Shown: positions 8,733 through 17,509, counted from the first letter of the stretch. The stretch: 64,000 nucleotides of DNA from CALLCD01 sp039196965 (GCA_039196965.1 JBCCUK010000009.1:57871-121870); one strand, 5' to 3'. The notes: a model not told the origin generated them from the sequence alone. A program made the numbers and translations.

Positions 8733-9046
8733 GCGGAGCTGTCGACGCCGCTCAGCTCACGCAGCAACGGCCAAGTATAAAGGCCTGTTTTGTGGCCGTC
8801 TGAAAATTCTATGCGCACCGCATAGCGGCCGACAGCTTCTGCGCTGAGGACGTCGATTGTGTCCGGTATGGGAAACCGGGGAAGAGGACGGCGATTACCG
8901 TGGCCTTTATTTTCCGCAGACGGACTTTCTTCTCTGAGAAATTTGTAGGGAATCGCCCCTGCCAGGCCGTCATCGAAGGTCACAACAAGTTCTCTTGCGC
9001 TTCGGCGAAAGCGTAGTTCCGTGGGCCAGGCTGCATCCGAACTCAT
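8729..9046 (-). CDS. DUF971 domain protein
   Basis: A 105-residue DUF971 protein. The family is the free-standing form of the N-terminal domain of gamma-butyrobetaine hydroxylases; characteristic residues are ELRFRRSARELVVTFDDG near the start and VGRYAVRIEFSDGHKTGLYT near the end, which is the conserved GxYAxxxxxxDGHxxGIY pattern. In other bacteria the domain is often encoded beside or fused to Mrp/ApbC iron-sulfur scaffold ATPases, so an iron-sulfur role is suspected but not shown. It is the last gene of a four-gene operon and overlaps the Trm112 gene by four bases. Confidence 0.88.
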   Translation of the reverse strand: MSSDAAWPTELRFRRSARELVVTFDDGLAGAIPYKFLREESPSAENKGHGNRRPLPRFPIPDTIDVLSAEAVGRYAVRIEFSDGHKTGLYTWPLLRELSGVDSSA

Positions 9047-9249
9047 GGTGTGTCATCAAGTCTGCGCGCCTCGTCTTCCAACATAATCGGAACACCGTCG
9101 CGAATAGGATAAGCGAGGCCGGCTTTTTGAGAGATCAGCTCCTGTGCATCGCGGTCATATTCGAGGCGACCCCGGCTTACTGGGCAGATCAGAAGTTCGA
9201 GCATTTTTGGGTCCGGCGTTGCCGCTTCGGTTTCATGGCCATCGCTCAT
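9043..9249 (-). CDS. Trm112-family small protein
   Basis: A 68-residue Trm112/YcaR-type protein. In eukaryotes and archaea Trm112 is a zinc-ribbon partner that activates several methyltransferases; the bacterial short forms are less understood. The core LELLICPVSRGRLEYDRDAQ and the C-terminal GLAYPIRDGVPIML are diagnostic. Only one cysteine of the zinc ribbon is kept (CPV), which is common in proteobacterial members, so zinc binding is doubtful. It overlaps both neighbours by four bases (ATGA-type junctions), so it is translated together with the Lon substrate-binding protein and DUF971. Confidence 0.88.
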   Translation of the reverse strand: MSDGHETEAATPDPKMLELLICPVSRGRLEYDRDAQELISQKAGLAYPIRDGVPIMLEDEARRLDDTP

Positions 9250-9899
9250 TGCAGAGGACCTTCCTTCTCTGGATTACAATTCATGGTCAGCAGCTTAATC
9301 AGCGCGTCGCACCTTGCATTGAGATCTTCAGCCTCCAGCAGCGCCTGGCGCTCTATCGGTTCAAATGGACATCCAGCTGCAAGGGCGTGGACAAGCGTCT
9401 CCAGCGGGGCTTTCTCCACGGCTTCCCAATCGGCCTGGATCTCATTTGCTTCAGCGTACTGTTCCAAAGCTGTTTCCAGTGTCTTGCGAAGTCCCTTACC
9501 TCCAATGATCACCGGTTCACGCAAATCGTCTTCATAGGCTGCATAATCTGCTTTCACCTGACGATATGGAGTCTGAACCTCCAGTTCTTCTGAAAAGCCG
9601 AACCTGCAAATGCCTGTCAGCGTAATGAGATACCGGCCATCATCGGTTTCGCCGTACGACGTCACGCGTCCGACGCAACCGACATTTGCAAGGTTTGGCT
9701 GATTGCGGGGGCCGCCGGTTGTTTGAACCATGCCAATCAAGCGGCTGCCCGACATGGTGTCGTCTATCATATTGAGATAGCGCGGTTCGAATATGTTCAG
9801 GGGCAATTGCCAGCGTGGAAAAAGGACTGCGCCATCGAGGGGAAACACTGCCAGAGTTTCTGGTAAATCCGCCGGGCGGCGATACTGCCTTAAAGGCAT
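9246..9899 (-). CDS. Lon substrate-binding (LON N-terminal) domain protein
   Basis: A 217-residue protein made only of the N-terminal domain of Lon protease, with no ATPase or protease part. The domain starts at LAVFPLDGAVLFPRWQLPL and continues with NIFEPRYLNMIDD, then GCVGRVTSYGETDDGRYLI, all standard for the family. Free-standing copies are widespread in alphaproteobacteria and are thought to bind misfolded or unfolded polypeptides. Its position directly after a thioredoxin-TPR protein resembling the chaperone CnoX supports a role in protein quality control. Overlap with the Trm112 start implies one operon. Confidence 0.9.
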   Translation of the reverse strand: MPLRQYRRPADLPETLAVFPLDGAVLFPRWQLPLNIFEPRYLNMIDDTMSGSRLIGMVQTTGGPRNQPNLANVGCVGRVTSYGETDDGRYLITLTGICRFGFSEELEVQTPYRQVKADYAAYEDDLREPVIIGGKGLRKTLETALEQYAEANEIQADWEAVEKAPLETLVHALAAGCPFEPIERQALLEAEDLNARCDALIKLLTMNCNPEKEGPLQ

Positions 9900-9958
9900 G
9901 GTAAGGACCTTTCTTCGCTTCCCAACCGTCTACCCAATAAATTAAACGTAATCGCGTC

Positions 9959-10873
9959 TCAGGCAAACATAAGAGATGAGAGGCGCTTGCGACCATTTAT
10001 CGTAATCGGGTCTTTGTTTCCGGCAGCTTCGAACACCTTCAACAGTTCTTCTTTGGCCTTGCCGCCTTCCCAGTTGAGATTGCTGGTCAGGATGGCGAGA
10101 AGGTGGTCAACGGCCTTATCGTTCTTGCCGGCTGAAATGTACTTCTGTGCGAGATCAAAGCGCGCAGCGTGGTCGTTTGGATTCTGGGTCACGAAATCAA
10201 GCGCTTCAGCGAACTCGTCGGGGGGCGGCGCATCTGCGGTCAACTCCATGGCGAGGAGAACGCTTTTTATGTCCGGATCGGTCATCCGATCTTCCGGTAC
10301 AAGCTTCAACACCTCTTCAGCTCGCTCGTTGTCGCCATGGGCAAGATAGCATCGGGCCAGCCCTGCAATTGCCTTTAGATTGGTCGGGTCAGCGTTGACG
10401 ATCGCCGCATAGGCTTGAGCAGCTTCGGGGATGTTTCCCTCCTGAAACGCTTGTTCTGCCGCATCGAGCGCCGCAGCCAATTCCTTCGCGCTATCGGTGC
10501 CGGTCAACAATTTGTCGATCCAACCCCGGATCTCACCTTCAGGTTTGCCGCCGACAAACGCATCCACAGGGCGGCCTTTGTCAAAACCGAATACAGCGGG
10601 AATGGACCGTACGCCGAGCTGTCCGGCAATCGCCGGGTGCTCATCGATATTGATCTTTACCAGTTTCACCTGGCCCGCCTTTTCATTCACGACCTTGTCG
10701 AGAATTGGGATCAGGCTGCGGCAGGGGCCGCACCATTCGGCCCAGAAGTCTACGATCACTGGCTGAGATTGCGATGCTTCCACCACATCGGCCATGAAGG
10801 TGTCGTCTGACCCCAGAATAACGTTTTCACTGGTTTCGGTCGCGGACGGGGCATCTGGCGGGGCAGCAGTCAT
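9959..10873 (-). CDS. Thioredoxin-TPR chaperone, CnoX-like
   Basis: A 304-residue protein with an N-terminal thioredoxin domain (about 20-125) and a C-terminal tetratricopeptide region (about 130-290), the layout of CnoX (YbbN). The active site WCGPC is intact (Cys48 and Cys51), unlike Escherichia coli YbbN which has lost it, so this version should have oxidoreductase activity. Known CnoX proteins protect clients from over-oxidation and hand them to GroEL or DnaK. It heads the operon with the Lon-domain, Trm112 and DUF971 genes; sixty bases separate it from the next gene. Confidence 0.9.
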   Translation of the reverse strand: MTAAPPDAPSATETSENVILGSDDTFMADVVEASQSQPVIVDFWAEWCGPCRSLIPILDKVVNEKAGQVKLVKINIDEHPAIAGQLGVRSIPAVFGFDKGRPVDAFVGGKPEGEIRGWIDKLLTGTDSAKELAAALDAAEQAFQEGNIPEAAQAYAAIVNADPTNLKAIAGLARCYLAHGDNERAEEVLKLVPEDRMTDPDIKSVLLAMELTADAPPPDEFAEALDFVTQNPNDHAARFDLAQKYISAGKNDKAVDHLLAILTSNLNWEGGKAKEELLKVFEAAGNKDPITINGRKRLSSLMFA

Positions 10874-11021
10874 CGGCGGGGCTCTCTTCTCGTTCTATTC
10901 GCTGTAAACCCGCCACATTTGGGGGCAAACCGCAATCGGTGCAAGCCGCAGTAAGCTCTCGCGCCATCATACATTGGAAACCGATCTGCAGGTCACGACA
11001 ATCCAGTTGCCCAGAACCTGA

Positions 11022-11043
11022 ATTTAGGCTAAATAGCCTAAAT
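11022..11043. promoter_or_regulatory. Inverted-repeat operator candidate before CYP153
   Basis: A perfect inverted repeat with nine-base arms, ATTTAGGCT and AGCCTAAAT, separated by AAAT. It lies 98 bases upstream of the P450 start in a gap of 268 bases. The size and symmetry fit the binding site of a dimeric repressor such as the TetR-family protein encoded two genes downstream, or an alkane-responsive regulator. No second copy was seen elsewhere in the window. The symmetry is observed; the partner protein is inferred. Confidence 0.5.
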
Positions 11044-11141
11044 CGGTTGGCTGCGTTCAAATTGGAAATCGGCAAGCAGAAACGGTCGTCGAACCCAGCC
11101 GGCAAAAAAGAAAACCGATATGGCTAAACCGGAGGAGACAA

Positions 11142-12410
11142 ATGGCAGATACAGCCGCGCTTTGGGCGCACAGGGATATTCCCGATCCATGGACACTCTC
11201 TTTGGAAACGTTCGATGTTTCCAGACCGGAGATTTATGAAGCCAATCTACATGGAGAATATTTTCGCCGCCTGAGGGCTGAAGCGCCGGTGCATTATTGC
11301 CCGGAAAGTCAATTCGGGGGGTTTTGGTCGATCACCAAGTTCCATGACATTGTGGCGATCGATACCGACCATAGGCGGTTTTCGTCTCACCGCGATATCG
11401 TTATTGGCGACGCTCCTGACAATTTCGAAACGCCTATGTTCATTGCGATGGATCAGCCAAAGCACGACGTACAGCGGAAGACGGTTCAACCCGCCGTGGC
11501 ACCAACTCAATTGTCGGAGCTTGAGGATTTAATTCGTCGCCGCGTCGGTGCGATCCTCGACGGCCTGCCGGTTGGCGAAGAGATAGACTGGGTGGAGCTC
11601 GTATCGAAAGAACTCACGACCCAGATGCTTGCGACGCTTTTCGATTTTCCTTTCGAAGACCGTCACCTCCTGCCTTACTGGTCAGATATCACGACAACCT
11701 CCGAAACCGTAGGCGTCGATGTCGATATGGATGAGCGCGCGCGCATTCTCCATGATTGTCTCGCCTATTTTACGCGGCTTTGGCACGAACGGGCCGCGCA
11801 GCCTCGTAAGATGGACTTTATCTCTCTCTTCGCCCACGGCGAGGACACCAGAGATATGGTGAAGAACCCGATGGAGCTGTTGGGCAACCTCATGTTGCTG
11901 ATCGTTGGCGGCAATGACACCACGCGCAATTCAATCTCCGCTGGTGTCGTTGAACTGAACCGCAATCCGGGCGAGTTCGCAAAGCTCAAGGCGGATCCGG
12001 GCCTGATCCCAAACATGGTTTCCGAGATCATACGGTATCAGACGCCGCTTGGTCATATGCGCCGCACAGCCCTCGAAGACGTCGACTTTCAGGGGCATAC
12101 CATCCGTAAAGGCGATAAGGTCGTAATGTGGTATGTCTCCGGTAACCGGGACGACGAGGTTATCTCTGATCCCGATGAATTCCTCATCGATCGCGAACGG
12201 GCCCGGCACCACCTTTCCTTCGGTTTCGGTATCCATCGTTGCATGGGCAACCGGGTCGGGGAGATGCAGCTCCGGATTCTCTGGGAGGAGATCCTGAAAA
12301 GGTTCGATCGCATCGAGCTGGTTGGTGAGCCTAAACGGATCCTGTCAAACTTTGTCATGGGCTATGAGACAGTTCCCGTGATCGTGCACCCGAAGGCGGG
12401 GAGCTGCTGA
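11142..12410 (+). CDS. Cytochrome P450, CYP153 alkane hydroxylase family
   Basis: A 422-residue soluble P450. CYP153 enzymes add a terminal hydroxyl to medium-chain alkanes and related compounds. Key P450 elements are present: the oxygen-binding I-helix GGNDTT (about 256-261), the ExxR pair E295/R298 (SEIIR), and the haem cysteine 367 in LSFGFGIHRCMGNR. The run around the haem loop and the following EMQLRILWEEILKRF are strongly characteristic of CYP153. A strong GGAGGAG ribosome site precedes the ATG. The 2Fe-2S ferredoxin that would feed it electrons starts one base after its stop. The ferredoxin reductase often found in such clusters is missing here. Confidence 0.92.
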   Translation: MADTAALWAHRDIPDPWTLSLETFDVSRPEIYEANLHGEYFRRLRAEAPVHYCPESQFGGFWSITKFHDIVAIDTDHRRFSSHRDIVIGDAPDNFETPMFIAMDQPKHDVQRKTVQPAVAPTQLSELEDLIRRRVGAILDGLPVGEEIDWVELVSKELTTQMLATLFDFPFEDRHLLPYWSDITTTSETVGVDVDMDERARILHDCLAYFTRLWHERAAQPRKMDFISLFAHGEDTRDMVKNPMELLGNLMLLIVGGNDTTRNSISAGVVELNRNPGEFAKLKADPGLIPNMVSEIIRYQTPLGHMRRTALEDVDFQGHTIRKGDKVVMWYVSGNRDDEVISDPDEFLIDRERARHHLSFGFGIHRCMGNRVGEMQLRILWEEILKRFDRIELVGEPKRILSNFVMGYETVPVIVHPKAGSC

Positions 12411-12411
12411 G

Positions 12412-12732
12412 ATGGCGAAGATCACCTTTGTAGCACATGATGGAACGCGCCATGAGGTCGAAGCGAAAACCGGCCAGAATCTAATGGAGACAGCTGTTTC
12501 CAATGGTGTTCCGGGTATCGACGCCGATTGCGGCGGAGCCTGTGCCTGCGCAACCTGCCATGTTTTCATAACACCCGATTGGACCGATACGACGGGTGCG
12601 CCAAGCGATATGGAAGTATCTATGCTGGACTTTGCTGAAAACGTTCAGCCAACATCGCGGCTTGCTTGCCAAATAGAGGTTACGGACAAGCATGACGGCC
12701 TCACGGTAAAAATGCCGGAGGCTCAACATTAG
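12412..12732 (+). CDS. 2Fe-2S ferredoxin, putidaredoxin type
   Basis: A 106-residue adrenodoxin/putidaredoxin-type ferredoxin. The cluster ligands are Cys40, Cys46, Cys49 and Cys86, in the expected C-x5-C-x2-C-x36-C spacing (DADCGGACACATCH and TSRLACQIEV). It starts one base after the CYP153 stop, so the two are surely co-translated and this ferredoxin is its likely electron donor. The protein needs an NAD(P)H-dependent reductase, which is not encoded in the window. Confidence 0.95.
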   Translation: MAKITFVAHDGTRHEVEAKTGQNLMETAVSNGVPGIDADCGGACACATCHVFITPDWTDTTGAPSDMEVSMLDFAENVQPTSRLACQIEVTDKHDGLTVKMPEAQH

Positions 12733-12776
12733 TCATTTCGGGTTCCTATCGCGCTGATGCGCGGTTATCAGGCCTG

Positions 12777-13406
12777 ATGGCAAAAGGCACGCGGCATCGT
12801 ATCATGGACACCGCCCGGGCGCTCTTCAATGAGAAGGGCTACGGAGCGGTGACCAATGAGGTCCTTTCTGAAGCGCTTGGCATCGCGACGGGAAACATCT
12901 GGTATCACTTTCACACCCAGCGCGACCTGCTTGATGCGCTCTCGGAAGAGTTTCTCAACGACATCAATGAGCGCCTGATGATCCGGCCAAGCGAGGATGG
13001 CGATGTCATTGAGGAATATGCCGCTCTCCTGGTATCCATGGCGGCCGAGTTTCGCCGACACCGCTTTCTCTATCGCGACCAAACCGATTTCGGGGAGTTC
13101 ACGGAGACACTGAAGACGGCTATCCCAGATCTCTTCAATCGCACCATTGAACAGTTTGTTGCTTTCTACCGTGCGATGATCGCCAATGGTCTGTTTGTCT
13201 GGGAAGAGGACACTCTCCGGGATCTGACCGCAGCAGTTGTTATACTTCTGCGCTATAGTCTTGAGTATCGGCGAGAGATGGACCTTCTTGACAATCGGGC
13301 TGAGGGCGCGGTTCGCGAGGGCATTTCCCTGCATCTGTCGCTTATCGAGCACCGCCTGGTTCCGGAGGCCGCAGCCTATCTCCGCGCGGCGCTGAACGCG
13401 GCCTGA
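12777..13406 (+). CDS. TetR/AcrR-family transcriptional regulator
   Basis: A 209-residue TetR-type repressor. The N-terminal helix-turn-helix spans about residues 5-50 (IMDTARALFNEKGYGAVT, then EALGIATGNIWYHFHTQRDL), as standard for the family; the C-terminal ligand domain resembles the group with a TetR_C-type helix bundle. It lies 44 bases after the ferredoxin gene on the same strand, so it may be in the same transcript and repress the operon through the inverted repeat at 11022-11043. A hydrophobic ligand such as an alkane or fatty acid would be a reasonable inducer, but this is inference. It abuts the convergent ProXp gene with no spacer. Confidence 0.9.
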   Translation: MAKGTRHRIMDTARALFNEKGYGAVTNEVLSEALGIATGNIWYHFHTQRDLLDALSEEFLNDINERLMIRPSEDGDVIEEYAALLVSMAAEFRRHRFLYRDQTDFGEFTETLKTAIPDLFNRTIEQFVAFYRAMIANGLFVWEEDTLRDLTAAVVILLRYSLEYRREMDLLDNRAEGAVREGISLHLSLIEHRLVPEAAAYLRAALNAA

Positions 13407-13922
13407 TCATTCGGTTTTCTCGGCGGCGAACATGCTGAAATCGACGACCGTGAGCTTGTGCCCAGTCGCGGTGACAAACCGCTTAAAATCCTCGAGGCTC
13501 ACCCGTGTCGTCCCGGTATTGGTCAGCGGGTGGAAGTTTATCTCCTTATAAGCCTCAAGCGCGGCGTCGAGGACAAACCGAACCTTGCCGTCGGTATCGT
13601 TCGCCAACGCAAATCCTGTGACAGACCCTGGCACCACGCCAAGTGCTTCCTGCATGAGGTCCGGGCTCGCGAACGACAACCGCCGCGTGCCCAATACCTT
13701 GTGCAACTGGTTCAGTCTTAGCGCATTGTCTGCCAGTGCCGAGATCAGCACGATAACGCCGTCCTTATCTTTCATGAACAGGTTTTTCGTATGCGCGCCG
13801 GGCATTTCTGCCTTCAGATCCTTACCGTCTTCAACCGTAAAAAGAGCCTCATGCCACATGGTTTCATGGGCGATTTCCAACCGATCAAGATAGGCAAAAA
13901 GGTCTTCGGCACTTGATAGCAT
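13407..13922 (-). CDS. YbaK/ProXp-type aminoacyl-tRNA editing protein
   Basis: A 171-residue free-standing editing domain of the YbaK/ProXp superfamily, which hydrolyses mischarged alanyl- or cysteinyl-tRNA(Pro). The pattern AHETMWHEALFTVEDG, then MPGAHTKNLFMKDKDG (with the catalytic-site lysine) and GSVTGFALANDTDGKVRFVLD is typical of alphaproteobacterial ProXp-ala. The open frame runs 58 codons further upstream but overlaps the divergent gene, so I start at the ATG at 13922, preceded by a weak GAGAAG. The gap to the divergent DUF6065 gene is only 59 bases and must hold both promoters. Confidence 0.9.
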   Translation of the reverse strand: MLSSAEDLFAYLDRLEIAHETMWHEALFTVEDGKDLKAEMPGAHTKNLFMKDKDGVIVLISALADNALRLNQLHKVLGTRRLSFASPDLMQEALGVVPGSVTGFALANDTDGKVRFVLDAALEAYKEINFHPLTNTGTTRVSLEDFKRFVTATGHKLTVVDFSMFAAEKTE

Positions 13923-13981
13923 TTCAGCTTCTCGGCAAAGAATATGCATGCCGTCAAGGCGAGGGAGTAGAAGACGATACA

Positions 13982-14743
13982 ATGCAGCTCGATTGTTATC
14001 AGATTTACAATACGGCTCCGGAGATCCGCCCAGGCATTGGCCAGCGTGGCTGGATGGACAGTTTTCCCGATCGCCATCCCTACAGATGCTTGCCACTAAC
14101 GATGGCGAACTCTACGGGCTGGGAAATCCTCTGTCCTTTTGATATTGAGATCGTCTGGGATGGTGGCCAGATGGAAAAGGCGATCCGCCTCCAGTCAAAA
14201 GAACATCCCGATGGCGTCGCAAGCTTTGCCGGAAGCCATTTCCGCCGTGGCATCGTGACCTTCCATACCGGCTATCTCTTCCGCACGCCGCCTGGCTGGG
14301 GCGTCTGGGCCACTGGCAGCCCGAACCACATCAAGCACGGCATCGCCCCGCTGACCGGTTTGATCGAGACCGACTGGCTGCCCTTTCCGTTCACGATGAA
14401 CTGGCAGATGACAAAGCCCGGCCGCGTGAAGTTCGAGCGCGGTGAGCCCTTCTGCTTCATCACGCTAATGGAGCACCCGAAGCTCGAACAGATCGAACCG
14501 AAGATCCACCGGCTCGATGACAACCCAGACCTCAAGGCCGAATATGAGGCTTGGCGCGACAGCCGGGCTGACTTCAACCAGCGCCTCGAATCGCGCGAGC
14601 AGGAGGCCATGAAGGCTCGCTGGCAGCGCCACTATATGCGCGGGCAAACCCATTCCGGCGAAAAGGCCGATGACCACCGCACCAAGCGCCGCCTTAAAGC
14701 ACCGGCAAAGGGCGAATGCCCGGTCACTGGGGCTAAAGAGTAG
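13982..14743 (+). CDS. DUF6065 family protein
   Basis: A 253-residue cytosolic protein whose opening (YNTAPEIRPGIGQRGWMDSF and HPYRCLPLTMANSTGWEIL) I match to DUF6065 from memory; the family has no known role. The sequence continues with PFDIEIVWDGG, GIVTFHTGYLFRTPPGWGVW and LPFPFTMNWQMTKPG, a beta-rich middle with many aromatics, and a charged C-terminal helix (about 180-250). There is no signal peptide or membrane segment. Such beta-rich folds with surface Trp/Phe could bind a small ligand, but nothing points to a reaction. It is divergent from the ProXp gene; no clear partner is seen. Confidence 0.72.
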   Translation: MQLDCYQIYNTAPEIRPGIGQRGWMDSFPDRHPYRCLPLTMANSTGWEILCPFDIEIVWDGGQMEKAIRLQSKEHPDGVASFAGSHFRRGIVTFHTGYLFRTPPGWGVWATGSPNHIKHGIAPLTGLIETDWLPFPFTMNWQMTKPGRVKFERGEPFCFITLMEHPKLEQIEPKIHRLDDNPDLKAEYEAWRDSRADFNQRLESREQEAMKARWQRHYMRGQTHSGEKADDHRTKRRLKAPAKGECPVTGAKE

Positions 14744-14820
14744 GTGAAATCACGAGGCCGGCCTGTACATTTCCTAGCCGCGCGTTTTAACTTTCGACGT
14801 CCAGAACAAAGGGCAAGCCC

Positions 14821-16068
14821 ATGACCTCGGCACTTCGTGGATATCTCCTCTCCGCATTCATGCTTGCCACAGCTTGCGTCGCTGCCGACGAGGCGACCGA
14901 CGATCCCGCTTCACCAGCTGAGAACACCGCGTCTTCCCGCACTCTGGTCGCTCCGTATACCCAGCAATTTACAGATCGACCCATTCCGCACTTCGATGTC
15001 GATGCCGGTTGGCCTGATCTTCCGGACGATATGATCTTCGGTCAGATGCCGGGTGTCTCTGTCGATCGTGCCGATAATGTATGGATCATCCAGAGACCGA
15101 ACTCCCTCGGCTTTTCGGATATTGGTCTTGACCAGGACCCGCCCACCGCAGTCTGTTGCCGCGCTGCGCCCCATGTTTTGAAATTTGCTCAGGATGGGAC
15201 CTTCCTCGCCGGGTGGGGCGGCCCGGAACATGCGCCCGACATCGATGGTGTTAATCAATGGCCTGCGAACGTCCACGGCATCTATGTGGATGCCGATGAT
15301 ACGGTGTGGATCGCCGGTAATGGCGATGGCGATCATGTGGTTTTGAACTTCGATAATGAGGGCGGCTTTATCCGTCAGTTCGGCCAGCGAATCGAAACCG
15401 GCGGTAATTTTGACTCCCGCCTTCTCGGCAACCCGGCGGATATCACCCATGATACCGAGGCGAATGAGACGCTGATCGCCGACGGATATATCAACAAGCG
15501 CATTATCGGCTTCGATACATCAGATGATGCTGGCTCAGAAGCCCGGCGCATTTTCGGTGCCTATGCCTCAACGCCCGATGGCGGTACTCGCGCTGGCGTT
15601 TTTGATCAGTCCCAGGCCTCCAGCAACACCGATGGTGGTGCGGACCCAGCCTCGCAGAACTTTGGCGACATCGTTCATTGCGTGAACAAGGGGCCTGATG
15701 GCCGCATCTATGTCTGCGACCGGCGCAACAATCGCATTCAGGTGTTCGACACGGATGCAGATAGCAACACGGTCTTCCATGCCGATATTGTTATCGCCCC
15801 CGAGACTGGCGGTACACGCACAGTGTCCGATACAGCCTGGTCGCCTGATGGAGCCTTTCTATACATTGCCGATATGATGAACGGGCAGGTCTGGATTCTC
15901 GATGCGGAGAGTTATGAGATACTCGGCGCGGTCGGGCGCAATGGCCGCTATCCCGGTGAATTCATCTGGCTTCACAGCGTTGACGTCGACAGCGATGGAA
16001 ATCTCTACACGACCGAGGTCAATACTGGCCGCCGCGTCCAGAAATTCGTTTTCAATGGCGTCGAGTGA
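14821..16068 (+). CDS. NHL-repeat protein, peptidyl-alpha-hydroxyglycine lyase-like
   Basis: A 415-residue exported beta-propeller. The first 20 residues are a signal sequence ending in LATACVAADE, either a weak lipobox or a signal peptidase I site. Repeated motifs of the NHL type follow from about 60: GVSVDRADNVWII, GIYVDADDTVWIAG, CDRRNNRIQVFDTD and SVDVDSDGNLYTTEV. The set and order resemble bacterial relatives of the lyase half of peptidylglycine amidating enzyme, but whether the activity is kept is unknown. Two vicinal cysteines (AVCCR) are near 117-118 and a pair of single cysteines around 282 and 299. It is a lone gene facing the mechanosensitive channel. Confidence 0.82.
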   Translation: MTSALRGYLLSAFMLATACVAADEATDDPASPAENTASSRTLVAPYTQQFTDRPIPHFDVDAGWPDLPDDMIFGQMPGVSVDRADNVWIIQRPNSLGFSDIGLDQDPPTAVCCRAAPHVLKFAQDGTFLAGWGGPEHAPDIDGVNQWPANVHGIYVDADDTVWIAGNGDGDHVVLNFDNEGGFIRQFGQRIETGGNFDSRLLGNPADITHDTEANETLIADGYINKRIIGFDTSDDAGSEARRIFGAYASTPDGGTRAGVFDQSQASSNTDGGADPASQNFGDIVHCVNKGPDGRIYVCDRRNNRIQVFDTDADSNTVFHADIVIAPETGGTRTVSDTAWSPDGAFLYIADMMNGQVWILDAESYEILGAVGRNGRYPGEFIWLHSVDVDSDGNLYTTEVNTGRRVQKFVFNGVE

Positions 16069-16107
16069 AGTGCCGATCTATAAGATGCTTGTAGGATTAG
16101 GAGGCGA

Positions 16108-17352
16108 CTAGCCCAGTGCGCCCGCGAAGTCCGCGCCTGTCGGCGTCTGAAACACTGTCAGATCAAAGGCCGGGACCGCCGCCAGCAAATGGTCGAAAAT
16201 ATCCGCCTGTATGGCCTCATATTCGATCCAGTTGGTCGTGTTCGTGAACACATAGATCTCGATCGGCACGCCGTGTTCGCTCGGCTTTAGCTGGCGTACG
16301 AGGAAGGTAAACTCCTCGGAGATCCTCGGATGTGCCCGCAGATATGCTTCGACATAGGCCCTGAATGTGCCGAGATTGGTGAGGTGCCGACCATTCACTG
16401 TCAGCGCCTTGTTTACGCCAGCCTCGCGATTGTGTGTCGCGATTTCCTCGCTCCTCTCGGCAATGTAGGGCGCGATATGCTCGATTTTCGCGAACCGCGC
16501 CAGCATCTCCTCGTCGCAGAATTTCACCGAGCCGAGATCGATATGAATCGCCCGTTTGATCCTGCGCCCGCCGGTTTCCTGCATGCCGCGCCAGTTCTTG
16601 AAGCTGTCATTGATCAGCGACTGGGTCGGGATTGTGGTGATCGTCTTGTCGAAATTGCGAACCTTCACCGTCGTCAGGCCGATTTCCATAATGTCGCCAT
16701 CGACGCCGTATTTCGGCATTTCCACCCAGTCACCCACGGCCACCATCTTGTTCGCCGACAGCTGTATACCGGCGACAAAGCCGAGGATCGGGTCCTTGAA
16801 CACGAACATCAGGACAGCCGCCAACGCGCCGAACCCGGCAAGGAAGGTCAGCGGCGATTGCCCCAGCACCAGCGAGATGATCGCGACAAAGCCGAAGAAG
16901 TAGAGCAGCAGTTTGCCGACCTGCACGAAGCTTGTGATCGGAAAGGTGCGTGAGATCGGATAGGTGCGATAGATCCGAAGGCCGACACTCAGCAGCGCGT
17001 CGAAAAACAGAACGATCATCAGCGTCAGATAGACGAGGCTCAGCCGCTCAATCGCGGCGGCGAGCACGGGATAGGGCTGGAAGATCACCGTTCCGCTCAG
17101 ATAGATCACCGCCGCCGGCGCGATGTGCGACAGCCGCGAGAAGACTTTCATCCGGGTGAAAACATCGTCCCGCTTTGACTTCGATCTGGAGATGACGCGG
17201 ATCAGCCAGGCGACGATCACATGCCGCATGATGATATAGGAGAAGATCGCGAGTAGAATGATCCCGGCCGCAACAATGGCGATGGAAAGCCAGAGCGCGA
17301 ACTCGCCGGAGATCCCGACATTCAGAATTTCGCCTTGAATGCGTTCCAGCAT
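16108..17352 (-). CDS. Mechanosensitive ion channel, MscS/YbdG family
   Basis: A 414-residue MscS-type channel that releases solutes under osmotic downshock. Four to five membrane segments occupy the first 190 residues (about 18-42, 72-95, 100-125, 145-165 and 168-190), the last one being the pore helix with the glycine/alanine-rich AGFGALAAVLMFVFKD. The vestibule beta domain follows (NKMVAVGDWVEMPKYGVDGDIMEIGLTTV), then a C-terminal domain with LDLG-type strands. The extended form and the two-part cytoplasmic region are closest to YbdG (MscM-like), not MscS itself. The gene is alone between the NHL gene and rpoD. Confidence 0.93.
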   Translation of the reverse strand: MLERIQGEILNVGISGEFALWLSIAIVAAGIILLAIFSYIIMRHVIVAWLIRVISRSKSKRDDVFTRMKVFSRLSHIAPAAVIYLSGTVIFQPYPVLAAAIERLSLVYLTLMIVLFFDALLSVGLRIYRTYPISRTFPITSFVQVGKLLLYFFGFVAIISLVLGQSPLTFLAGFGALAAVLMFVFKDPILGFVAGIQLSANKMVAVGDWVEMPKYGVDGDIMEIGLTTVKVRNFDKTITTIPTQSLINDSFKNWRGMQETGGRRIKRAIHIDLGSVKFCDEEMLARFAKIEHIAPYIAERSEEIATHNREAGVNKALTVNGRHLTNLGTFRAYVEAYLRAHPRISEEFTFLVRQLKPSEHGVPIEIYVFTNTTNWIEYEAIQADIFDHLLAAVPAFDLTVFQTPTGADFAGALG

Positions 17353-17509
17353 ATTGCGTCCATCCCTTATCGCGCCCGCCCATGCGGAAGCCTCTCACAG
17401 CTCTAGTGATGAGATTTTCCTGAAAAGGGAAGAGGGACGAGGAGGCGCGATCTATTCACCTCGTTCTGCCGTCCCCATTGCACCGTGCGTTGACTGCGCT
17501 GGGCCTCGA

